Counted from the stretch's first letter, positions 45,061-57,207 are shown. The stretch: 64,000 bases of DNA from Monocercomonoides exilis (GCA_001643675.2 LSRY02000012.1:622501-686500); one strand, 5' to 3'. Notes: generated by a model not told the origin, from the letters alone. Translations and numbers: made by a program.

Positions 45061-46097
45061 ATGGAATTTCAAGTAAGATTAAGAGATTATTCAGGCGAAT
45101 GTGTAAAGGGTGTGAAAGACAAGTCTGTTGAAGCACAAGGAGAATGCTCTCCGCTTCTTGGAATTGGAAAAAGTTCATATGACCCATTAAGTTTGCTTTC
45201 TATTTTAAACTTCAATTTTTGTTTATTTTATTTTATTTTATTTTATTGTTTTTCTTTTTTCATATTTCTTGAAACTTGATCTGTCTTTTTGTTCGTTTCA
45301 AAATAAAACATTCAGATTTTTATCCTACTGAACCGGCTGCTATAGAGCCAAGATGTCATCAATCGCCGTCTCCAAACAAATTATTCACACAAACAACAGA
45401 CTGCACAATTTCAATTTCCGCAGAGAATATCGGCATTGATGCAGTTGATAGACGTGTAAAACTTCTTTCGTTCTATTCAAAAGAGAAAGATGCATTATTC
45501 TATGGAATAGATGCATTTATCTCTGTAGATTCTGGAATAACACAACAAAAAGGCTACTTCTTCCTTGATACAACATACAAATCTCAAGCAGAAAGTCATT
45601 TAGATGGAGATCCAGCACATGTCTTCAAAGGTGGAGATCAAACGCAAGTTGTTGCTGAGCTGATGGTTAGTAAATATGAGGAAAACAAGTGGAAGCACAT
45701 TGTGCAGATGGGCCACGAAGCAAGCAGGATTTCAATCAGACCTGGCTCTCAAGTGAAGAACAGCGGAATAAGTCTTGCGCTGAGCGTGGGAGTGGATGTG
45801 GTTGTGGAGCTGTCGCAGACGGTGGTTGTAACGACGAGGTCATTTAAGACATCAGCGGTTGGGTTGATAACTGCATTAGGAGGCACATTTGTGTACTTGA
45901 ATTACATTGGGAAGCTGATTCCAGTGATGGAATTTATATTTAGCGGGAAAATATGTTGTGGACGCTTCAAAAACAAGTGGAAAAAGTCGCGTTTTCAAAG
46001 CATTGTGGCAAGAGAACCTCTTCTGGATGAGGAGAGAAAAAGGATTCAGATGGAAAGTGATGATGTGAATCAAGACATGGTCGGATATTCATTGTAA
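45061..46097 (+). CDS. C-terminal ectodomain and anchor of the Kelch membrane protein
   Basis: Exons 45061-45190 and 45316-46097 (the frame is open back to 44983), joined by a GT..AG intron and in the same frame as the Kelch gene beyond its TAG. It reads as an extracellular domain (DYSGECVKG, then CTISISAENIGIDAVDRRVK, FLDTTYKSQAESHLDGDP, FKGGDQTQVVAEL), a membrane helix (FKTSAVGLITALGGTFVYLN) and a basic/acidic cytoplasmic tail with EPLLDEE, a possible acidic dileucine sorting signal. Alone it has no signal peptide, so it is unlikely to be an independent gene; it fits as the end of the preceding one. The intron contains TTTTA repeats. Confidence 0.65.
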
Positions 46098-47208
46098 CTT
46101 CATTTATTCTCTTGAAAGCGCAAATTCACTTCTGTTGTATATGCTTGTGATATCTATCATGCCTGCAAACATAAGAGAAATTTTGATAAGAATGTTTTAT
46201 TTAATGCCAAATAAAAGCCTTTTTTTCCCTGTGATATTTATATGTATTTTCTTGCTTTAATTTACGATTTTTCTTTGATGATAGTTAAGATGGCGAAAAA
46301 AAAATATCTGTTATTTGTGTATTTTGCAGTTGCTAAACCAAATGTATTGAAGGAATGCTGATTTTATTTACAAACAGATTTTGATGATTTTAATTTGGTG
46401 TACAGTTAAGTTTTTTATTCTTTGTTCTGAATTTTTTGTTTGTTTTTTCTTGATATTTTTCTTTCTTTCTTTCTTTTTTCTTATTCTTTTTTTTTTTTCT
46501 TTCATATTTTAAATAACATTTTTTTCTGTTTCTTTTCTCATTTCGGCATAATGTCTGCAATGGAGGTCTAATTATGTATGATTCCACAAGAGTGCGTTGA
46601 CTTTTTTCTGATGGTTTTATAAAGAAAACTTGATATTCCATTTATTTTACTTTGTGAAATTTCAATCAAAAAGAGGCAAAAATTTAAAAGATCCGATTGC
46701 ATTTCCATATGGGACATGATTTTAATCTTTCTGAACTTTGTTTCATCCAACATTTTTGACTTTCTTTTTGTTATACAAAAAATTTTCTATTTCTTTTTTA
46801 TTATTATGATAGATTTATTATGACTTGATTGTGGAACTAATTAAAACATATTGTTATTTTTTTCATGATTGCTAGAATTTTACCCCATATACATATAATT
46901 TCCCAATTTTTTCAATTAGAAAAAAAAAATAACAATAAAGCAAAAAAAAAAAAAAAAAAAAAAATATTTCTTTTTGAAAAATGGATTTTGATAAAAAATT
47001 TATTTTGTTCAAGTTTGTCATTTCACAAAGGAACTTTTTATTGGGGAATCGCATATATTTTATAAATTAATTAATCCGATAGTTGCTGACAGAAAAGAAA
47101 GCCTTTCAACGAAACCATATTTAAAGCAAAAAATTATTATTAAAAAAATATTTTTTATTATACGTCTAACCATAGTTTATAAAAATTTTTAACTCCATCA
47201 AATAAACA
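46098..47208. other. AT-rich intergenic region
   Basis: About 1.1 kb with poly-A (46945-46964) and T-rich runs. No gene, repeat family member or hairpin recognised. Confidence 0.5.
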
Positions 47209-48569
47209 ATGCAGCTTTTGCTTTTGTTTATTTCTAGTGTGGCTGCTCAACAATTTTATATGAGCACTCCTCCACCTGATGAAACACTTGATTTTATTGA
47301 GAAACTTACTGCAAACCCAAATCATGATCCACTTGTAATTGTTCCTGGAGTTACAAGTTCAAGACTCGAGTACAAAAAGCAAAATGATAAATCTTTTTCA
47401 AATTTATGGATGGTTATTAGAAGAACTATCCCTGGTTGGCTTGGAACATATATTGATGAAGTGAGTCCTCGCTATTATCCTGAGAATGATACCTATGCTT
47501 CAAAGCCTGGATTAACTGTCCAACCTGTAGAATTCGGAAAAATGACTGTGTGTTGTTTATATGTTTTAAATAAGTGATGTTCGAACCTTTTATTTAGGCG
47601 GTGTTATGCATTGATCCTCAAGTATGCTCAAAGACTGCTGTATTTGCAACAGCTTTTGAAGCACTTAAAAAAGTCGGATACAAAGAAGGAGTTGATTTAT
47701 TTGCTGCTCCAGTTTGATTTTATTTGATTATTGCTTTTTATTTTTTTGAAAAAATTGATATTTTGAAAATTATTTAGTATGATTTTCGAATTGCCGGTGT
47801 AAATCAGGTTCTTACAAACGGAATGTTTTCACGATTGAAGGGACTTATTGAAAAGGCTTCATCTCTTAACGGAGGGAAGAAAGTCCACATTTTGGGACAC
47901 AGTGCGGGTGCACCATTTTTAAGACATTTCTTAGTCAATTATGTAAACCAGGAATGGAAAGATCGTTATGTTCAATCATTTATCGCAGTCGGCGGTCCAT
48001 TTGCTGGTTCGGCCTTGGCATTTAGGATGCTTGCCACTTATTCTAAATGGGTTTTGCCAACAGTTGGAGCAAAGGATACATACAACTTGGCAAGATTCTT
48101 TGCCCAGTTACATTGGTTGTTGCCACAGCCTGCAGCTAATCCACCTGATGAGACACTTGGATTTGTAACGACAACAGGAATGAGATTTACTGTTCGAAAT
48201 CAGACAGAGGTGTGGAGATTGACAAATAGAGATTCGATGTATCAAGCGATCACCCGCACATTGCAGCGCAACAATGAATTCAAAGCCCCAAGAGTTCCGA
48301 TGCATGTGTTGTACTCACTTGGTCACGAAACTGCTGCTTCATTCAGATACGAGTCTACAAAGCAGCCGTGGTGGCAGCAGGAGCCGACAAAGACCATCTA
48401 CAAGGATGGTGATGGAACAGTGACAGCAGATTCTCTTCTGTCTCCAAAGCGCTGGGTGTCGGAACAAAGTCAGCCAATCGACTTCAAACAAATACAGAAT
48501 GCTGATCACGTGACCATTTTAGCGACCCAGGAGTTCTTAAGTGCACTTCTTGGCATCATTACTCACTAA
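47209..48569 (+). CDS. LCAT-like secreted phospholipase/acyltransferase
   Basis: Exons 47209-47547, 47599-47712 and 47778-48569 keep frame and give 414 aa. A signal peptide (MQLLLLFISSVAAQ) leads into DPLVIVPGVTSSRLEY, the lecithin:cholesterol acyltransferase start. The alpha/beta-hydrolase triad is visible: nucleophile elbow HILGHSAGAPF (family usually GHSxG), acid in YKDGDGTVT, and His in NADHVTILA. YDFRIAG matches the family YDWR. It should cleave the sn-2 acyl chain of phospholipids in a secretory or lysosomal compartment, with or without acyl transfer. No transmembrane anchor. All introns fall in the first 40% of the coding sequence. Confidence 0.88.
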
Positions 48570-49351
48570 ATATACAAATTCAATGAATTTGGAGTGTATT
48601 ACTTGAAGTTTATTTGAGGATGAATTGTGTCTCATATGTTTTATAGGCGAGTGTTTAAATTTTTTAATTATGTACTCATGTTTTTTTCTTTCTTGCCTGC
48701 TTATTTTGAAATTATCGTTCATTGGACACGTGTTGTATGATTGAACTGAAAGTATCAATTTATCATAATAATTGTATGGATTTATTTTGCTGTTTGCACA
48801 GATTTCAAAGTTTTGACCAATATTTTTAATTTTTATAAACTTTTCTGCAATTTGATAGTTTTCCTTTTTCCTTATGTTTTTTAAAGATTTCTTTTGTTTG
48901 AATTTTATTTATTGATGCACTTCGCTGTTATTGGAGGTCTCTTTGTGCATTCATATTATCTATTGAACAGCGAAAAAAAAAAATAAGAAAAAATCTTATT
49001 TTCGAGGAATAAATGTATACATGTTATTTTTTCTAAAACGAAAATAATATATATATAAAATTCATATGCATATCGTACAAGATCTAACAACTATCAAAAT
49101 GCTATGCCAAACAAAATATTATCCGATAATAATAATAATAATAATAATTGTAATTATAAAAAATAAAACAACACAAAGAAATACAGAATACCGAAACCTA
49201 ACATAATATTTTGCTTGTAATTAAGACTAATACATTCTTTTTCTAAAAATTAAATAACGACAAGAACCACACAAGCACCTACGCTTTCATGCCAATGCGG
49301 GGGCTAATTTCATCGCTCAAAAACCCATTTCATCCAAAAAAAATAGCATGC
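48570..49351. other. intergenic region between convergent genes
   Basis: AT-rich, with an (AAT)n run at about 49128-49148. Nothing else recognised. Confidence 0.5.
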
Positions 49352-51499
49352 CTATGCAGCTACCATCATCTCTTTCAGATCATTCTCAGGCGAATCTGAT
49401 GTCAAAGTTAAACCTGTCTTCTCATTCAGCAGCTTAATCGACTCTTCTGTCAAAAACGCAGGCGGTCTCGGACCAATCTTGATGTTCCGCACGCCCACTG
49501 CCAACAACGCAAGCAAGTCAGCCACAGCCTTCTGCTCAAACCAGCTCAGACACACAGAAAGTGGGAGGCTGACCACATCCACCCCGAACTCCTTAGCAAG
49601 CGCCGCAGCAATCGCAACAGCCGAATAAGAATCGTTGCACTGCCCACAGTCCATCAGGCGGGGTATCTTGGTGCCCGGCACAAAGTGCTGGTCCAAGCCA
49701 AGATGATTGAACCGGAATCTGCCACACGCCAACGTGAAAACAGCACAGTCTGAAGGTATTCGACGCACAAGCTCAGTGAAATAACTGCGGTTCACCTCGT
49801 ACCCGTCGCATCCTCCGACAACAAATATCCTTCTCAGTTTCTTCTCTTTGATTGCATTCACAATTTCAGGCAGCATCCCCACAACGCTCTCGTGTGCAAA
49901 CCCTACAGTCACCTCATGAAGCTCTGTGTGGTTTGGAACAGAAGGTATCTCGTGCGACAGGTCAGAAATATCAGCCTCAGAATGAGCCGGGGCTACTGTT
50001 TGATTGACAGTGTCTGGAAAGCCTGGAAGTGAAAGCGCTTGTTCGATGATCTTTCTGAAATTTGTGTGGGGCAGCGACGAAAATGTAGTCAAAGGAGCAG
50101 CGGAAGAAGATGCAATTGAAGGAGAAGAACGCGCTTTTGCAGCAACATCTTCCACAGTCTCTGACTTGTCGGCTTTTCCTTCCGCTATTCTTTGCATTTC
50201 CTTTTGGTGCTCAATCTCCTTTTCCACTTTTCTCTCCTCACACACCCTCTTTTCTGCTTCGTGGCCCATCGCTGACGGAGCGCTTTTTTCTCTGTCCGGA
50301 ACAATCTTCTCCACACCAGGGAATCCAACAGGCCCCGTCGCCCAGATTCTGTGGCGATAGGCGTCAGTGGGCGGGACAATGCAGTTTGTCGTCATCAGAA
50401 TCGGCCCTGGGAAGTCTGCAAACTCTTTCTTTTGGTTCTGCCAGGCGCTTCCATAGTGCCCAACAAGATGCTTGTATTTGTTCAGCTCAGGATACCCATG
50501 ACACGGCATCATTTCTCCGTGTGTGTAAACATTTATTCCTTTCCCTTCTGTTTGCTCCAGCAATTCTTTCAAGTTCAAAAGATCATGCCCTGAAACAAGA
50601 ATGCATTTTCCTGGTTGCGGACCCCATTTGATTTTTGTTGGCACAGGAGCTCCAAATGTCTTGGTGTGTGCATGATCAAGCACTTCCATTGTTCTATGAG
50701 ACAGCATTCCAACATGAATTGCTTCTTTCAGCAATTCATCAACATCTGTTGGATCATTTGCAATAAAAGCCAATACTGAAGGCAATTCATTCAGAACTTC
50801 TGTCGGTGGATTTCCCAAACGAATTGCATGGTAGGCATAAGCAGATAGACCTTTTAGACCATAAACAATCATCTCTTGCAATCCAACAACAGTTGTTCCA
50901 TATTTCAAACGACGAGCATCAATTCGGCACTTTTTTTCTGGCCACGAAGGAGTCCAAAAAGCGTGTTCTTAAGAAGAAAAAAGAAACAAAAGAAATGAAC
51001 AATGAAGGATGAATAAATCGAATCTTACCATTTTCTATAACAACATGAGAAGCATCCGTTCCAGCTTTTCTGGCAATGAGATTTTTGCATTCCTGAAGAA
51101 GAGTCTCAATGCCTATGATGCATTGATCATGCTGCCCAGGATCAAAGTTAGTATTTGTCAATGTGAGGAAAAGTGAGAAAGCAATATGCTCTGGAATACC
51201 AATTGGGGGATTAAGTCCAAGTTCAGTTGCTCTCATATAGAATAGTGATAGGCATTTGATTCCTTCAATTATGCAATCCTGCTTCTTTGCAATCAAAGGA
51301 TTCTATAACATTAATTTTCATAGAAAACATTAAAGATTCTCATCTCAAAAATTTACAGTCAACTAATGCACGCCTTTGAACAAACACCTACTCTGACGCA
51401 ACCCGTTGGCCTAATGGTTTGCTCGCATTGATAACAAAACATTGGCATATCTTCAAGATCGCAAGCATCTTGATGCTTTTCGTGTAAATCGTACTGCAT
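49352..51499 (-). CDS. hcp: hybrid-cluster protein (hydroxylamine reductase)
   Basis: Exons 51374-51499, 51029-51302 and 49352-50967 keep frame and give 671 aa. HCP is an iron-sulfur protein of anaerobes that reduces hydroxylamine or nitric oxide. The N-terminal cluster is MFCYQCEQTIRPTGCVRVGV followed by C (C-x2-C-x8-C-x5-C). Hybrid-cluster ligands follow in NCIVPP, DCGQCNDSYSAVAIA and SWFEQKAVADLLAL; PHLVG-type context is KYKHLVGHYGSAWQNQKKEF. It is longer than the usual about 550 aa because of an N-terminal extension (MQYDLHEKHQDACDLED) and a 90-residue charged/Ser-rich insert at about 50290-49930. The first intron appears to be GC..AG (51303-51373). No targeting peptide is evident, so the cytosol is likely. 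The start is 175 bp from the divergent cyclin gene. The 3' exon is GC-richer than the first two. Confidence 0.92.
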
Positions 51500-51674
51500 T
51501 TTAAACGCACTAAAATGAAAATACAAAACAATCAATTTTTTGCTCTGAAATTTAGCAAAAATAGTTCGTACAAACCTTCCAAATTGATAGATTCCCTTTA
51601 TATTTGTTGGTCAATTGAAAAGAACAACAAACTGATCTGATTTTTGACCATATTATTTTTTTGATTAATTCATA

Positions 51675-52728
51675 ATGGCCAGAAATGCGGAAGCAACTGG
51701 AGAAAAGCGACTGCAGCCCCATTGGCTTTTGACAAATAAAGAAAGTCAAAATATAGAGCAATTTTTGTTGTTATTTTTTCAATCGCAAATGACCACTTCT
51801 CCAAAACCAAGAAAAGCTTCTTCTATTCAACAACTTTTTGACTTGGCTGAAATAGCAAAAGGAAGCGATTTCAATCGTTTTATAAAACGGTTTGTATATA
51901 CGGAAATCGATAACTATTTTTTGCAATGCTATTTCGAAAATTTAGATTGGTATTGACATTTTGCTGCTCATATAATGCGTATTTCGTTGCAGCATATTAT
52001 GTATTTAAAGTAATTGCAAAAGAAAGAATAAGGCTGACAGAAGATTCCCGACATAGATTGTATTTAGCCAGGTTTGTAACATTTTTATATTTTTACGTTT
52101 TTTGATGATTGTTTTCAGTCTTATTCTTGCAATAAAGTATATTGATGACATGTATTATTCCAATGAATATTATGCAACACAAAGTGGAGTTGATACAAAA
52201 GATCTTTATGATCTTGAAGCAGCTTTTTTCGCAGAAATTGATTACTCTTTGTTTTTTGATCCTCAACAGCTGAATTCATTTTTGTATCGTATAATGCCGT
52301 GTGAAAGGCATTCTTCATATCGTTTTGATCAAGCTATATTCGAAGTCGATCAAAGAGATGGACCATCACTTGGATTATCATTAAGAAGAAAAAACAAACA
52401 CATCAACGAACAGTTAAAGCAATCAAACATTTCAGATTTATCGAAGGCGGAACATAAAGATCAACAAAATTGTTCACTTTCAACTTCGGATTCAAAAACA
52501 GAAAGTTCCACAATTTCTCTTGAAGGCAAACACACATTTTGCTCCAAAGAGAAAAATGCAGTTTTATCTTCTTCATCCTCTTTACCATCTCAGCCATCTC
52601 ATCTTTCTGTTAGTGAAACGGATAGTCCTTCTTCACACACAGACGATAACCATTCTCAGAAAACATTCATTCCATCCACTTCAGATCTTTCTTCATCGTC
52701 TTCGTCATCTCAAGTTGAACAAACATAA
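51675..52728 (+). CDS. PHO80-like (P/U-type) cyclin
   Basis: Exons 51675-51889, 51946-52071 and 52119-52728 keep frame and give 316 aa. The cyclin box is small and of the PHO80/PCL/plant U-type: LVLTFCCSYNAYFVAAYYVF, then RLTEDSRHRLYLASLILAIK, YIDDMYYSNEYYATQSGV, LYDLEAAFFAEIDYSLFF and DPQQLNSF. Such cyclins bind a PHO85/CDK5-like kinase and tie nutrient state to growth. The C-terminal 140 residues are Ser-rich and probably disordered. Splicing out 51890-51945 restores the first helix of the box. Divergent from the HCP gene, with only 175 bp between the starts. Confidence 0.85.
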
Positions 52729-53269
52729 CGTCTCTGATATCATAATAAGGCACTAATAACTTTATGAAAATTAGACTCATATCATTTCACACAGTTCACA
52801 ATCTTTATTAAAAGCATTTTTGTTATAATAGTCTCCCTTTTGTTGTTGCAATTGACTTGATGAAGATTGCAGAATTTTTATCAAACAATTTAACATTTAA
52901 CTTTGATCTTTCTCAGAAGAAAGTGATTTTGAGTTTTTATCTTGAAAATATATCAGATCCTTCATTAATTTTTTTCCACTTGCACAATTGTACTTATACT
53001 TGCAGCACTTTTTTGTTGTTTGATTATTTACAAAAAATTTCTGAAAAATTCTGTTTTTTTTCACCTTTTATATGAATAATCTCACATACCCCTCTTCTGA
53101 CTTCCCCCATCTTTTATTTTGAATCAAGACACTAAAATACAACTGCAAATACTAGAAGAAATTGTTAGTTTCAGAATTTATTTTTTAAGACTCTGAAAAA
53201 AACATTAGTGAAGTTGAGCGTTGAGATTCAAAATTAGAGAAGAAAAAATGTGAACAAAGTTCAAAGTAT
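52729..53269. other. intergenic region between convergent genes
   Basis: AT-rich. A 72-codon frame at 52857-53075 has no support. Confidence 0.5.
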
Positions 53270-53803
53270 TTAGTTCTTCTTTGCAGGTGCTTTTGTCTGG
53301 AATTTAATCAAAGCAACATCGACATCAACACCTGGCTCGATGTTAACATTGATAATTTGCTTCACAGTATCAACATCAGTATATAATTCAATAACACGCT
53401 TGTGAATTCTCATCTCAAAACGATCCCATGTCTTTGAACCTATTCACGTCAGAAATTCAAATTATTGTAAACACAAAGATTAATGCCTCTATGTTATTAG
53501 CATCAGTTAAAACAAACCTTCTCCGCATGGGGTCTTTCTTGTGGTGATGCGAAGGACTTTAGTTGGCATTCTCACTGGTCCCTTAACCTTTGGCTTTGCT
53601 GGGTTGTGTTTTGCTCTTTCCAACAAATCAGATGAAACTTTAAATAAAGGAAATAAAAAAATATTTAAAAAGAGTAAAGAACAATCAATACCTTTTTCAA
53701 GATCCTTGTGGTTGCGTCCAGTGAGAGTAACTCTAATTTTATTAACGCTCTGTGCTGGTTTTTTAACAGACTTCTCGACGCTCTTTGTTGGTTTAGAATC
53801 CAT
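53270..53803 (-). CDS. RPS20: 40S ribosomal protein S20 (uS10)
   Basis: Exons 53692-53803, 53518-53637 and 53270-53439 keep frame and give 133 aa. Small-subunit head protein uS10. Strong marks are [57 protein letters not shown] and [10 protein letters not shown]. The N-terminus has a short Lys-rich extension and the C-terminus ends KAPAKKN. All introns are GT..AG and short (54-78 bp). Confidence 0.97.
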
Positions 53804-54152
53804 TTTCAGAGGAGAGGTATTTTTTACTCAACTGCGGATTATTTTCAGTCAGTTATCATGGGTGACATGATCATTTCAGATCTGAACAGAGTTTTTGAAG
53901 TATTATAATATCATCTTTCATCTTCAGATTTTTCAAAAATTATAATCCGCATTAAAAAAAAACCAATTTTTTTGTGATCTTTATTAATGAAAAAGAACAA
54001 TTAGAAAATTTATGATAAATATTGAAAAAAAAAATTAGAACTTACGTCACATAAGCTCAAATATTTGGAGGCCAAGAAAGACTTTAAAATAGAAGGAATT
54101 ACATAGTTACAAAATAAAACCAAAACATTTTCAATGAACATAAACTGAAAAA
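53804..54152. other. short intergenic region
   Basis: AT-rich spacer upstream of RPS20 and downstream of the pseudokinase gene. Nothing recognised. Confidence 0.5.
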
Positions 54153-57036
54153 TTAATATTCCCAATATCTGATAGTCTCATGAATGATATTTTTGAGATT
54201 GCTCTCTTTTTTAACACAATATGATACAAAGCGCAGAGAATCGTTCCTGTTTTTCATTGAAATCTAACATAACATAATAAAACAATTACAAATATCAATT
54301 TATCAAATTAATTCATAAATATGTTAATGAAAGGCTATTCAAATTATCTTCAAAGACAACAAATTCTGCAAAATTTTCAATAAAAGCAATTTTCTTAAAA
54401 AGACAAAACAAAAACAAAAATAAAAAATAATATCACAGAAATATCACACCGCAAATTGAACCGATGTTGGCAAGTCCAACATATACACAAGCTGCTGCTT
54501 TCCGTTCACAAACATACAGAATGAGCGCTTGTGGGAAAAAATCGCGATTTCAAAGACCATCACATCGTTTCTCTTTCTTCTTTCGTTAAAGTTATTATCG
54601 CGCCCACGATGAGAAAACTCAGCGCTTTGAGAATGGAAATGGATGCATTTCACAATCAAAAAAAAAAAAAAGGAAAAATAAATATATTTTTGAGAAAAAA
54701 ATAATGAAAAAAAAAAAAAAAAGAAGCAAAAAGATTTCATAAAAGAAAGAAACGCGAAGCAATAACATCAAACAAATACATCGAGTAAACATATTAATCT
54801 CTCAAACAAACAAACAAACAAACAAAAAAAAAAAACCTGAAGATGTCATATCCACAACTTGGATGACCCGTCTTCCCCAAAAAGAAATGACTGTCAATGC
54901 AGGAAAGCGACGCGTCTGTTGGTTCAATAAGCCCAATAACTAAAAAATTATTCAAAATTTCATTACACAAAAACAGGAAAAAAAATTATTTTTTTAATGA
55001 AAAAAGATTAAGAATGAGCAAACTGAACTCCCCACTTAATTGCTCCAACTCAAACGTGCTGATAACAGAAAAGATTCACAAAGAAAAAAAAAAAAAAAAA
55101 GAAGAAGAAGAAGAAAAAGAAGAAGAAAAAGAAGAAGAAATAATAAAAGAAGATATTAATAAATCGAAAGAACACAAGCCAACAAGTGAATAAAATAAAT
55201 AAATAAAAAATAAATAAATAAATAAATAAATAAGTTCATATATTAATCGAATAAACAGTCAAATAAAGATAATCCAATCAATCAATCAATCAATCATTCA
55301 TTCATTCATTCACTCATTCATTCCTCAACACCACAAACAATTCATGAACTCCAGTCGGCAGCGGAGAGCCAATCAAAACAGTTCCCCAGTCGCCCGTGCG
55401 CCCACAGTGATAAATGCTGTTTCCTCGACACGAAATTAAATTCGGACTGATAAAAGACACTGGAAGCGTTGAAAGATCGGATGTATCAGCTTATTTGAAA
55501 AAAAAAAAAGAAGGTAAAATTTTTCGTGAAGGGAAATTGTGAATGTGTGTGTGTATGTGTGTATGTATGAATGTGTTAAATAAGGAAAGAATAAAGAATG
55601 AAGTTGTTCGTACCAAATACATAAAATATACAAATGATGATAAAAAGAAAAAGAAGAGAAGTGAAGAAAGATTATTTTTTTTAAAAAATTTGCAAACCCA
55701 TCACCTTCTTTCCTTTTCCTTCATCGTCCTTGTCACTTCCTATTTCTTTCTTCTTTTCTCCCTCTTTCTCTTCTTTCTCTTCTTTCTCATCTTCTCTCAC
55801 TGACTTCTTTGATTCCACCTGAAGCGAATGCAGCGTTACATCACCTGGAGCATCTCTATCTCCCGCAGTCTTCTGAAGCAATGCGAAAAATGCGTCTGAC
55901 TGTTCCAGATGAAACGAGCACTCGTCCAGCTGAAGGATTTCAGCTGCTGTCGGCCTCTCTTCTTCGTCTGGGCTGACACACCGCTCAATCAGCGACTCAA
56001 AGGAAGCAGAGAACTTTCCATGTGGAAAGGGAATGCTGCGCTTTGCTGATGCTGTTGGAGAAGAAATGGGGGAAGAAGAGAAAGAGGAAGAGGAAGAGGA
56101 AGAAGAAGCAGAAGAAGCAGAGGAGGAAGAAGAGAAAGAAAATGGGGAGGAAAAAATAAGGAAAGAGGAGGAAGAAGAAGCAGATGGAGACAAACCAAAA
56201 GAAGGCTGCGAAGATGACTCAGGACTACACGGTGTACAGGAAGAAATGGGTTCCTCAATCAGACTCTTTATTATATTTCCAAGCGCAAACGTATCACATC
56301 GAGGACTAAACGATTGCTTATTTGCAGAAGAGATGGCATGCTCCAACAAAAGATAAGCAATATTCCCTTTGAAAAAAATATAAAATTGAAACAAGAAATT
56401 AATCACAACAAAAAGTCTAGTGAACGTTTATATTTTGTCTTCATACGAATTTTAAAGTGTGTTCGTCCAAAAACAGATATCGAGTCCATTTGCAGATGTG
56501 GAAGAAATAAACCATTTTGATGAAGCGCATTCAAGCCACTCGAAATTTCAGAAACTAAACTCCAAAGAAACTTTATACCTTTGAAAATGCCAGTTGAATA
56601 ATAACACATACAAATTCTGTCAAATTTCGTGAAACTTTATCTTGGTCAAGATAGAGTTTGAGTGGCTTGTTCTCATAAATCCACAACACAACATAATAAT
56701 TTTCTTTATCCTCAAAGCATTCATATAATGACTCCAAGTATGGTGTTGAAATGTTTTTCCAAATATTCATATGCTGATGCCAAATCTCAATTACTTTTGG
56801 ATCTTTTAAAGCGCCAGCTTTTGGAAAAGTTTGCATAAAAAATCGGCTTTTTGAATTAACATTTTCAACCAGTGCATTTGTACATAAAGAGAGATGTTCT
56901 AATTCCTTTATAACACCATCTATTAGATGAAAATGAAAATTGAAATAAAAATTAAAAGACGATTCAACATTTGAATCTCAACTTAAAAGAACAAAATGTG
57001 TATACAAATGACTTTTTCATCCTTTTTTATAAACAT
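54153..57036 (-). CDS. pseudokinase with C-terminal SPRY-like domain
   Basis: Minus-strand gene with at least eight exons. The start is uncertain; ATG at 57036 gives MFIKKDEKVIYGVIKELEHL. The kinase-like part runs from LCTNALVENVNSKSRFFMQT through YLESLYECFEDKENYYVVLW, VSEISSGLNALHQNGLFLP, IAYLLLEHAI, DTFALGNIIKSLIEE and LIERCVSPDEEERPTAAEIL. The catalytic Lys, HRD and DFG are all missing, so it should not phosphorylate. A Ser/Phe run (56210-56040) and an acidic Lys/Glu linker follow. The tail is a SPRY-like beta domain: ISCRGNSIYHCGRTGDWGTV, then GLIEPTDASLSCIDSHFFLG (54837-54939), RSFCMFVNGKQQLVYMLDLP (54450-54624) and RNDSLRFVSYCVKKE (54153-54263). The exon at about 55314-55495 runs into an in-frame TGA inside a tetranucleotide repeat. 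Kinase-plus-SPRY proteins form a large family in oxymonads (from memory). Confidence 0.7.
55274..55324. repeat. compound tetranucleotide repeat (AATC/ATTC) at an exon end
   Basis: On the minus strand the coding exon enters the repeat as AGG AAT GAA TGA, so the TGA at 55316-55314 is made by the repeat. A possible donor GTGAATG follows directly. Confidence 0.9.
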
Positions 57037-57207
57037 ATCGGATGCCAAAGAAAAATATAAGCAGGAAAATCTATTGCGTTTCCTGAAAACACATAAAACA
57101 AACAAAAAATGTTGGAAAAAACGATCAATTAAAAAAACTCCATGAAACGAAAAAATTTGACAAAAAACTATATTTTACTTAAAAGCAACGTAAAGAAAAA
57201 TGTAAAT

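Noticed and set aside
52857-53075. 72-codon plus frame between the cyclin and RPS20 genes
   Set aside because: Short, Phe/Leu-rich, without start context or splice partner; composition fits AT-rich spacer.
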